NCBI RefSeq assembly: GCF_051020955.1
Contig: NW_027476723.1
Coordinates: forward strand, 62,001 to 126,000
Reading direction: 5' to 3'
Length of the DNA: 64,000 bases
From: Megalopta genalis
Lineage: Eukaryota; Arthropoda; Insecta; Hymenoptera; Halictidae
A model generated the notes under the pieces. That model had not been told where the DNA came from. It saw only the letters and a list, made by a program, of their open reading frames with translations, and did not search any database. This document shows positions 51,601-62,838 of the stretch, piece after piece. The position numbers and the translations under genes were made by a program. The first letter of the stretch is position 1; each line of letters begins with the position of its first letter.

Positions 51601-52540
51601 AAGCTAAGCCTTCTATTTCGCATTGATTTGAAGCTAAATCATGAGTTTCGTATGGATTTGAAGCTAACTCGTTTGTTTCGCATGCAATGAAGCTAAATCA
51701 TGTATATCGCAAGTAATTGAAGCTAAACAACTCGTTTCGCATGGATTTGAAGCTAAGCCTTCTACTTCGCATTGATTTGAAGCTAAATCATTTGTTTTTC
51801 ATGGATTTGAAGCTAACTCGTTTCTATCGCATGGATTTAAAGCTAACTCCTTTGTCTCGCCTGCATTTGAAGCTAAATCATGTATATCACAAATATTTGA
51901 AGCTAAACCGTTTGTTTCCCATGGATTTGAAGTTAAGCCTTCGACTTCGCATTCATTTGTAGCTAAATCATATGTTCCGCCTGGATTTCAAGATAACTCG
52001 ATTGTTTCGCATGCAGTTGAAGCTCAATCATGTATATCTCAAGTATTTGAAGCTAAACCATTTGATTCGCATGGATTTGATGCTAAGCCTTCTACTTCGC
52101 ATTGATTTGAAGCTATATAAAGTGTTTCGTTTGGATATGAAGCAAACTCGTTTGTGTCGCATGCAGTGGAAGATATATCACTTATGTTCCCAAGTATTTG
52201 AAGCTAAATCATTCGTTTCGCATCGATTTGAAAATAAGCCTTCTACTTCGCATTAATTTGGAGCTAAATCATGATTTTCGCTTGGATTTGAAGCTAAGCC
52301 TCCTAGTTCGCATTGATTTGAAGCAAATCATGTGTTTGGCTTGGATTTGCAGCTAAATCGCTTGTTTCGCATGCAGTTGAAGCTAAATCATATATAAAAC
52401 AAGTATTTGAAGCTAAACCCTTTGCTTCGCCTGGATTTGAACCTAATTCTTCTACTACGCATTGATTTGAAGTTAAATTATGTGTTACGCTGGGATTTGA
52501 AGCTCATTCGTTTGTTTGGCCTGCATTTGAAGCTATATCA
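48651..52540. repeat. Zone III mosaic segment
   Basis: A patchwork of blocks seen elsewhere. 48867-49386 matches 52558-53077 (offset 3691) and the equivalent parts of both 4030-bp copies (57934 and 61964). 49032-50903 matches 62129-64000 (offset 13097). 51160-51600 shares the GAATGGAATTGAAGC and CGCATTGGTTTTGAAGC variants with 48300-48450. Only monomers of the array are present. Confidence 0.85.
49736..49885 (+). repeat. Representative 150-bp pentamer (five 30-bp monomer types)
   Basis: A clean example of the second-level repeat. The five monomers in order are: type 1 (AAATCATGTG, ending CGCTTGGA), type 2 (AACTCGTTTG, ending CGCATGCA), type 3 (GTTGAAGCT start, TCATGTAT, ending CACAAGTA), type 4 (AAACCATTTG, ending CGCATGGA) and type 5 (AAGCCTTCT, ending CGCATTGA). 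Type 5 differs from type 4 at its last codon-sized triplet (TGA for GGA). The same order recurs across the window, with local insertions, losses or swaps of single monomers. In this copy type 1 starts with GTT rather than TTT, and type 3 carries CTCAATC rather than CTAAATC. Confidence 0.9.
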
Positions 52541-54778
52541 CTTATATCGAAAGTATTTGTAGCTAAACCATTTGTTTCTAATGTATTTCAAGCTAAGCCT
52601 TCCACTTCGAACTGATTTGAAGCTAAGTAATGTGTTTCGCTTGGATTTCTTGCTAAAGCGTTTGTTTCGAGTGCAGTTGAAGCAACATCATGTATATCAC
52701 AATTATTTGAGGGCTAAGCCATTTGTATCTCATGTTTTCGAAGCTAAGCCGTCTACTTCGCATTGATTTGAAGCTAAGTCATGTGTTTCTCATGGATTTG
52801 AAGCTAACACGTTTCTATCGCATGGATTTAAAGCTAACTCGTTTGTTTCGCCTGCATTTGAAGCTAAATCATGTATATCACAAATATTTGAAGCTAAACC
52901 ATTTGTTTCGCATGGATTCGAAAGTAAGCCTTCTACTTCGCATTGAATTGGAGCTAAATCATGTGTTTCGCATGGATTTGAAGCCAACTCCTTTATTTCG
53001 CATGCAGTTGAAGCTAAATCATGTATATCACAAGTATTTGAAGCTAAACCATTTGTTTTACATGGATTCGAAAATGAGAGTTCTATTTCGCATTGATTTG
53101 ATGCTGAATCATGTGTTTCTCATGGATTTGAAGCTAACTCATTTGTTTCGCATGGATTTGAAGCTAACTCGCTTGTTTCGCATGCAGTTGAAGCAAAATC
53201 ATGTATATCACAAGTATTAGAAGCTAAACCATTTGATTCGCATGGATTTGAAGCTAAGCCTTCTACTTCGCATTGATTGGAAGCTTAATCATGTATTTCG
53301 CTTCGATTTGAAGCTAAATCATGTGTTTCGTATGGACTTAATGCTGACACGTTTGTTTCGCATGCAGTTGAACCTAAATCGTGTATATCACAAGTATTTG
53401 AAGCTAAACCATTTGTTTCGCATGGTTTCGAATGTAACCCTTCTACCTCGTATTGATTTTAAGCTAAATCATGGGTTTCTCATGGATTTAAAGCTAACTC
53501 GTTTGTTTCGCATGGATTTAAAGCTAATTCGTTTGTCTCGCCTGCATTTGAAGCTAAATCATGTTTATCAAAAATATTTGAAGCTAAACCATTTGTTTCG
53601 CATGGATTTGAAGTTAAGCCTTCGACTTCGCATTGATTTGTAGCTAAATCATGTGTTCCGCCTGGATTTCAAGATAACTCGATTGTTTCGCATGCAGTTG
53701 AAGCAAAATCATGTATATCACAAGTATTTGGAGCTAAACCATTTGATTCGCATGGATTTGATGCTAAGCCTTCTAGTTCGCATTGATTTCAATCTAAATC
53801 ATGTGTTTCGCATGGATTTGAAGCTAAGCATTCTACTTCTCTTGATTTTGAATCTAAATCACGTGTTTCGCTTGGATTTGAAGCTAAGCCTTCTACTTCG
53901 CTTTGATTTGAAACTAAATCATGTGTTCTCTTGGATTTGAAGCTAACTCATTGTTTCGCATGCAGTTGAAGCTGAATCATGTTTATCACATGTATTGGAA
54001 GCAAAACCATTTGATTCGCATGAATTTGAAACTAAATTATGTGGTTCACATGAATTGAAGCTGACTCGTTTGTTTCGCATGCATTTGAAGCTATATCACT
54101 TATAACGCAAGTATTTGAAGCTAAATCATTTGTGTCGCATGGATTTGAAGCTAAGCCTCCTACTTCGTATTGATTTGAAGCTAAATCATGTATTCGCTTG
54201 GATTTGTAGCCAACTCGTTTGTTTCGCCTGCAGTTGAAGTTAAATCATGTATATCACAATTATTTGAAGCTGAACCATTTGTTTCGCATGGATTTGAAGC
54301 TAAGCTTTCTACTTCGCATTCATTTGATGCTAAATCACGTGTTTCGCATTGATTTGAAGATAACTCGTTTGTTTCGCCTGCATTTGAACCAATATCACTT
54401 ATATTCGCCAGTATTTGAAGATAAATCATCCGTTTCGCATGGATTTGAAGCTAAGCCTCCTACTTCGTATTGATTTGAAGCTAAATCATGTATTCGCTTG
54501 GATTAGAAGCCAACTCGTTTGTTTCGCCTGCATTTGATTCTAAATCATGTATTTTACAAGTATTTGAACCTAAACCATTTGTTTCTCATGTATTTGAAGC
54601 TAAGCCTTCTACTTCGCATTGATTTGAAGCTAAATGATGTGTTTCGTATGGATTTGAAGATAACTCGTTTATTTAGCATGCAGTTAAAGTTAAATCATGT
54701 ATAAAACAAGAATTTGAAGCTAAACCATCTGTTTCGCGTGGAATTGAAGCTAAGCCTTCCACTTCGAATTGATTTGAA
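52541..54778. repeat. Zone III mosaic leading into the 4030-bp HOR
   Basis: 52558-53077 copies 48867-49386, 52884-53829 copies 44174-45119, and from 53881 it copies 46464 onward. Relative to 44.2-45.3 kb the joint near 53829 lacks about 151 bp (one pentamer plus a base). Confidence 0.85.
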
Positions 54779-57700
54779 GCTAAATCATGTGTTTCGCTTG
54801 GATTTGTAGTTAACACGTTTGTTTCACATACAGTTGAAGCTCAATCATGTATATCACAAGTATTTGAAGCTGAACAATTTGTTTCGCATGAATATTATGT
54901 TAAACCATGTGCTTCGCATGAATATGATTCTAAACGATGTGTTTCGCATGAATTTAAAGTTAAATCATTTATATCAAAATTATTTGAAACTAAACCATTT
55001 GTTTCTCATGGTTTCGAAGATAAACCTTCTACTTCGCATGAATTTGAAGCTAAATCATATGTTTCGCTTGGATTTGAAAGTAACATGTCTGTTTCACATG
55101 CAGTTGAAGCTCAATCATGTATATCACAAGTATTTGAAGCTGAACAGTTTGTTTCGCATGAATATTAAGTTAAACCATGTGTTTCGCATGAGTATTAAGC
55201 TAAACCATGTGTTTGGAATGAATTTGAAGCTAAATCATGTGTTTCGCATGGATTTGAAGCTAACTCGTTTGTTTCGCATGCAGTTGAAGCTAAATCATGT
55301 ATATAACAAGTATTTGAAGCTAATTCATTTTTTAGCATGGATTTGATGCTAATGCTTCTACTTCGCATTGATTTGAAGCTAAATCATGTGTTTCGCTTGG
55401 ATTTGAAGCTAACTTGTTTGTTTCGCATGCAGTTGGAGCTAAATCATGTATATCACAAGTATTTGAAGATAATCCATTTGTTTTGCAAGGATTCGAAAAT
55501 CAGCCTTCTATTTCGCATTGATTTGAAGCTAAATCATGAGTTTCGCATGTATTTGAAGCTAACTCGTTTGTTTCGCATGGATTTGAAGCTAACTCATTTG
55601 TTTCGCATGCAGTTCAAGCAAATTCATTTATCACAAGTATTTGAAGCTAAACCATTTGTTTCGCATGGATTCGAAAATCAGCCTTCTATTTCGCATGGAT
55701 TTGGAGCTAAATCATGCGCTTCGAATGGAATTGAAGCTATCTCGTTTGTTTCGCATGGATTTGAAGCTAACTCGTCTGTTTCGCCTGCATTTGAAGCTAA
55801 ATCATGTATATCGCAAGTAATTGAAGCTAAACCATTTGTCTCGCATTGGTTTTGAAGCTAAGCCTTCTATTTCGCATTGATTTGAAGCCAAAGCATGTGT
55901 TTCTCATGGATTTGAAGCTAACTCGTTTCTATCGCATGGATTTAAAGCTCACTCGTTTGTTTCGCATGCTGAAGAAGCTAAATCCAGTATATCACAAGTA
56001 TTTGAAGCTAAACCATTTGTTTCGTATGGATTCGAAGGTAACCCTTCTACCTCGTAGTGATTTTAAGCTAAATCATGGGTTTCTGATGGATTTAAAGCTA
56101 ACTCGTTTGTTTCGCATGCAGATGAAGCTAAATTATGTATACCACAACTATTTGAAGCTAATCCATTTGATTCCCATGGATTTGGAGCTAAGCCTACTAC
56201 TTCGCATTGATTTGAAGCTAAATCATGTGTTTCGCTTGGATTTGAAGCTAACTCGTTTGTTTCGCATGCAGTTGAAGCTCAATCATGTATCTCCCAAGTA
56301 TTTGAAGCTAAACCATTTGTTTCGCATGGATTTGAAGCTAAACCATTTGTTTCGCATGGATTTGAAGCTAAGCCTTCTCCTTCGCATTGATTTGAAGCTA
56401 AATCATGTCTTACGCTTGGATTTGAAGCTCTCTCCCTTGTTTCTCCTGCATTTGAAGCTATATCACTTATATCACAAGTATTTGAAGCTAAATCATTTGT
56501 GTCGCATGGATTTGATTCTAAGCCTTCTACTTCGCATTGATTTGACGCTAAATCATGTGTTTCACATGGATTTAAACATAACACGATTGTTTCGCATGCA
56601 GTTGAAGCTAAATCATGTATATCACAAGTATTTGAAGCTAAACCATTTGTTTCGCATGGATTCGAAAATCAGTCTTCTATTTCGCAATGATTTGATGCTG
56701 AATCATGTGTTTCTCATGGATTTGAAGCTAACTCATTTGTTTCGCATGGATTTGAAGCTAACTCGCTTGTTTCGCATGCAGTTGAAGCAAAATCATGTAT
56801 ATCACAAGTATTAGAATCTAAACCATTTGATTCGCATGGATTTGAAGCTAAGCCTTCTACTTCGCATTGATTGGAAGCTTAATCATGTATTTCGCTTCGA
56901 TTTGAAGCTAAATCATGTGTTTCGTATGGACTTAATGCTGACACGTTTGTTTCGCATGCAGTTGAACCTAAATCGTGTATATCACAAGTATTTGAAGCTA
57001 AACCATTTGTTTCGCATGGATTCGAAGGTAACCCTTCTACCTCGTATTGATTTTAAGCTAAATCATGGGTTTCTCATGGATTTAAAGCTAACTCGTTTGT
57101 TTCGCATGGATTTAAAGCTAACTCGTTTGTCTCGACTGCATTTGAAGCTAAATCATGTTTATCACAGATATTTGAAGCTAAACCATTTGTTTTGCATGGA
57201 TTTGAAGTTGAGCCTTCGACTTCGCATTGATTTGTAGCTAAATCATGTGTTCCGCCTGGATTTCAAGATAACTCGATTGTTTCGCATTCAGTTGAAGCTC
57301 AATCATGTACATCTCAAGTATTTGAAGCTAAACCATTTGTTTCGCATTGGTTTTGAAGCTAAGCCTTCTATTTCGCATTGATTTGAAGCTAAATCATGAG
57401 TTTCGCATGGATTTGAAGCTAACTCGTTTGTTTCGCATGGATTTAAAGCTAACACGTTTGTTTCGCATGCAGTTGAAGCTAAATCATGTATATAACAAGT
57501 ATTTGAAGCTAATTCATTTTTTAGCATGGATTTGATGCTAATGCTTCTACTTCGCATTGATTTGAAGCTAAATCATGTGTTTCGCTTGGATTTGAAGCTA
57601 ACTTGTTTGTTTCGCATGCAGTTGGAGCTAAATCATGTATATCACAAGTATTTGAAGATAATCCATTTGTTTTGCAAGAATTCGAAAATCAGCCTTCTAT

Positions 57701-58808
57701 TTCGCATTGATTTGAAGCTAAATCATGAGTTTCGCATGTATTTGAAGCTAACTCGTTTGTTTCGCATGGATTTGAAGCTAACTCATTTGTTTCGCATGCA
57801 GTTCAAGCAAATTCATTTATCACAAGTATTTGAAGCTAAACCATTTGTTTCGCATGGATTCGAAAATCAGCCTTCTATTTCGCATGGATTTGGAGCTCAT
57901 TCGTTTGTTTCGCCTGCATTTGAAGCAATATCACTTAGCTAAACCATTTGTTTCTAATGTATTTCAAGCTAAGCCTTCCACTTCGAACTGATTTGAAACT
58001 AAGTAATGTGTTTCGCTTGGATTTCTTGCTAAAGCGTTTGTTTCGAGTGCAGTTGAAGCAACATCATGTATATCACAATTATTTGAGGGCTAAGCCATTT
58101 GTATCTCATGTTTTCGAAGCTAAGCCGTCTACTTCGCATTGATTTGAAGCTAAGTCATGTGTTTCTCATGGATTTGAAGCTAACACGTTTCTATCGCATG
58201 GATTTTAAGCTAACTCGTTTGTTTCGCCTGCATTTGAAGCTAAATCATGTATATCACAAATATTTGAAGTTAAACCATTTGTTTCGCATGGATTCGAAAG
58301 TAAGCCTTCTACTTCGCATTGAATTGGAGCTAAATCATGTGTTTCGCATGGATTTGAAGCCAACTCCTTTATTTCGCATGCAGTTGAAGCTAAATCATGT
58401 ATATCACAAGTATTTGAAGCTAAACCATTTGTTTTACATGGATTCGAAAATCAGAGTTCTATTTCGCATTGATTTGTAGCCAAAGCATGTGTTTCTCATG
58501 GATTTGAAGCTAACTCGTTTCTATCGCATGGATTTAAAGCTCACTCGTTTGTTTCGCATGCTGAAGAAGGTAAATCTAGTATATCACAAGTATTTGAAGC
58601 TAAACCATTTGTTTCGTATGGATTCGAAGGTAACCCTTCTACCTCGTAGTGATTTTAAGCTAAATCATGGGTTTCTGATGGATTTAAAGCTAACTCGTTT
58701 GTTTCGCATGCAGATGAAGCTAAATTATGTATACCACAACTATTTGAAGGTAAACCATTTGATTCCCATGGATTTGGAGCTAAGCCTACTACTTCGCATT
58801 GAGTTGAA
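54779..58808. repeat. 4030-bp HOR, copy 1
   Basis: Landmarks 54819/58849, 55337/59367, 55846/59876, 56827/60857, 57526/61556 and 58099/62129 are all 4030 bp apart (134 x 30 + 10). ORF shadows of the two copies translate identically where compared, so the duplication is either very recent or an assembly duplication. The unit includes a 25-26-bp truncated monomer (GCAAATTCATTTATCACAAG near 55617). Confidence 0.95.
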
Positions 58809-61800
58809 GCTAAATCATGTGTTTCGCTTGGATTTGTAGTTAACACGTTTGTTTCACATACAGTTGAAGCTCAATCATGTATATCACAAGTATTTGAAGC
58901 TGAACAATTTGTTTCGCATGAATATTATGTTAAACCATGTGCTTCGCATGAATATGATTCTAAACGATGTGTTTCGCATGAATTTAAAGTTAAATCATTT
59001 ATATCAAAATTATTTGAAACTAAACCATTTGTTTCTCATGGTTTCGAAGATAAACCTTCTACTTCGCATGAATTTGAAGCTAAATCATATGTTTCGCTTG
59101 GATTTGAAAGTAACATGTCTGTTTCACATGCAGTTGAAGCTCAATCATGTATATCACAAGTATTTGAAGCTGAACAGTTTGTTTCGCATGAATATTAAGT
59201 TAAACCATGTGTTTCGCATGAGTATTAAGCTAAACCATGTGTTTGGAATGAATTTGAAGCTAAATCATGTGTTTCGCATGGATTTGAAGCTAACTCGTTT
59301 GTTTCGCATGCAGTTGAAGCTAAATCATGTATATAACAAGTATTTGAAGCTAATTCATTTTTTAGCATGGATTTGATGCTAATGCTTCTACTTCGCATTG
59401 ATTTGAAGCTAAATCATGTGTTTCGCTTGGATTTGAAGCTAACTTGTTTGTTTCGCATGCAGTTGGAGCTAAATCATGTATATCACAAGTATTTGAAGAT
59501 AATCCATTTGTTTTGCAAGGATTCGAAAATCAGCCTTCTATTTCGCATTGATTTGAAGCTAAATCATGAGTTTCGCATGTATTTGAAGCTAACTCGTTTG
59601 TTTCGCATGGATTTGAAGCTAACTCATTTGTTTCGCATGCAGTTCAAGCAAATTCATTTATCACAAGTATTTGAAGCTAAACCATTTGTTTCGCATGGAT
59701 TCGAAAATCAGCCTTCTATTTCGCATGGATTTGGAGCTAAATCATGCGCTTCGAATGGAATTGAAGCTATCTCGTTTGTTTCGCATGGATTTGAAGCTAA
59801 CTCGTCTGTTTCGCCTGCATTTGAAGCTAAATCATGTATATCGCAAGTAATTGAAGCTAAACCATTTGTCTCGCATTGGTTTTGAAGCTAAGCCTTCTAT
59901 TTCGCATTGATTTGAAGCCAAAGCATGTGTTTCTCATGGATTTGAAGCTAACTCGTTTCTATCGCATGGATTTAAAGCTCACTCGTTTGTTTCGCATGCT
60001 GAAGAAGCTAAATCCAGTATATCACAAGTATTTGAAGCTAAACCATTTGTTTCGTATGGATTCGAAGGTAACCCTTCTACCTCGTAGTGATTTTAAGCTA
60101 AATCATGGGTTTCTGATGGATTTAAAGCTAACTCGTTTGTTTCGCATGCAGATGAAGCTAAATTATGTATACCACAACTATTTGAAGCTAATCCATTTGA
60201 TTCCCATGGATTTGGAGCTAAGCCTACTACTTCGCATTGATTTGAAGCTAAATCATGTGTTTCGCTTGGATTTGAAGCTAACTCGTTTGTTTCGCATGCA
60301 GTTGAAGCTCAATCATGTATCTCCCAAGTATTTGAAGCTAAACCATTTGTTTCGCATGGATTTGAAGCTAAACCATTTGTTTCGCATGGATTTGAAGCTA
60401 AGCCTTCTCCTTCGCATTGATTTGAAGCTAAATCATGTCTTACGCTTGGATTTGAAGCTCTCTCCCTTGTTTCTCCTGCATTTGAAGCTATATCACTTAT
60501 ATCACAAGTATTTGAAGCTAAATCATTTGTGTCGCATGGATTTGATTCTAAGCCTTCTACTTCGCATTGATTTGACGCTAAATCATGTGTTTCACATGGA
60601 TTTAAACATAACACGATTGTTTCGCATGCAGTTGAAGCTAAATCATGTATATCACAAGTATTTGAAGCTAAACCATTTGTTTCGCATGGATTCGAAAATC
60701 AGTCTTCTATTTCGCAATGATTTGATGCTGAATCATGTGTTTCTCATGGATTTGAAGCTAACTCATTTGTTTCGCATGGATTTGAAGCTAACTCGCTTGT
60801 TTCGCATGCAGTTGAAGCAAAATCATGTATATCACAAGTATTAGAATCTAAACCATTTGATTCGCATGGATTTGAAGCTAAGCCTTCTACTTCGCATTGA
60901 TTGGAAGCTTAATCATGTATTTCGCTTCGATTTGAAGCTAAATCATGTGTTTCGTATGGACTTAATGCTGACACGTTTGTTTCGCATGCAGTTGAACCTA
61001 AATCGTGTATATCACAAGTATTTGAAGCTAAACCATTTGTTTCGCATGGATTCGAAGGTAACCCTTCTACCTCGTATTGATTTTAAGCTAAATCATGGGT
61101 TTCTCATGGATTTAAAGCTAACTCGTTTGTTTCGCATGGATTTAAAGCTAACTCGTTTGTCTCGACTGCATTTGAAGCTAAATCATGTTTATCACAGATA
61201 TTTGAAGCTAAACCATTTGTTTTGCATGGATTTGAAGTTGAGCCTTCGACTTCGCATTGATTTGTAGCTAAATCATGTGTTCCGCCTGGATTTCAAGATA
61301 ACTCGATTGTTTCGCATTCAGTTGAAGCTCAATCATGTACATCTCAAGTATTTGAAGCTAAACCATTTGTTTCGCATTGGTTTTGAAGCTAAGCCTTCTA
61401 TTTCGCATTGATTTGAAGCTAAATCATGAGTTTCGCATGGATTTGAAGCTAACTCGTTTGTTTCGCATGGATTTAAAGCTAACACGTTTGTTTCGCATGC
61501 AGTTGAAGCTAAATCATGTATATAACAAGTATTTGAAGCTAATTCATTTTTTAGCATGGATTTGATGCTAATGCTTCTACTTCGCATTGATTTGAAGCTA
61601 AATCATGTGTTTCGCTTGGATTTGAAGCTAACTTGTTTGTTTCGCATGCAGTTGGAGCTAAATCATGTATATCACAAGTATTTGAAGATAATCCATTTGT
61701 TTTGCAAGAATTCGAAAATCAGCCTTCTATTTCGCATTGATTTGAAGCTAAATCATGAGTTTCGCATGTATTTGAAGCTAACTCGTTTGTTTCGCATGGA

Positions 61801-62838
61801 TTTGAAGCTAACTCATTTGTTTCGCATGCAGTTCAAGCAAATTCATTTATCACAAGTATTTGAAGCTAAACCATTTGTTTCGCATGGATTCGAAAATCAG
61901 CCTTCTATTTCGCATGGATTTGGAGCTCATTCGTTTGTTTCGCCTGCATTTGAAGCAATATCACTTAGCTAAACCATTTGTTTCTAATGTATTTCAAGCT
62001 AAGCCTTCCACTTCGAACTGATTTGAAACTAAGTAATGTGTTTCGCTTGGATTTCTTGCTAAAGCGTTTGTTTCGAGTGCAGTTGAAGCAACATCATGTA
62101 TATCACAATTATTTGAGGGCTAAGCCATTTGTATCTCATGTTTTCGAAGCTAAGCCGTCTACTTCGCATTGATTTGAAGCTAAGTCATGTGTTTCTCATG
62201 GATTTGAAGCTAACACGTTTCTATCGCATGGATTTTAAGCTAACTCGTTTGTTTCGCCTGCATTTGAAGCTAAATCATGTATATCACAAATATTTGAAGT
62301 TAAACCATTTGTTTCGCATGGATTCGAAAGTAAGCCTTCTACTTCGCATTGAATTGGAGCTAAATCATGTGTTTCGCATGGATTTGAAGCCAACTCCTTT
62401 ATTTCGCATGCAGTTGAAGCTAAATCATGTATATCACAAGTATTTGAAGCTAAACCATTTGTTTTACATGGATTCGAAAATCAGAGTTCTATTTCGCATT
62501 GATTTGTAGCCAAAGCATGTGTTTCTCATGGATTTGAAGCTAACTCGTTTCTATCGCATGGATTTAAAGCTCACTCGTTTGTTTCGCATGCTGAAGAAGG
62601 TAAATCTAGTATATCACAAGTATTTGAAGCTAAACCATTTGTTTCGTATGGATTCGAAGGTAACCCTTCTACCTCGTAGTGATTTTAAGCTAAATCATGG
62701 GTTTCTGATGGATTTAAAGCTAACTCGTTTGTTTCGCATGCAGATGAAGCTAAATTATGTATACCACAACTATTTGAAGGTAAACCATTTGATTCCCATG
62801 GATTTGGAGCTAAGCCTACTACTTCGCATTGAGTTGAA
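58809..62838. repeat. 4030-bp HOR, copy 2
   Basis: No difference from copy 1 was noticed in the parts compared. At about 62839 the unit is left: after TTCGCTTGGATTTG the sequence continues GAAGCTAACTCG, as in 49760 onward, instead of TAGTTAACACG, which would start a third copy. Confidence 0.94.
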
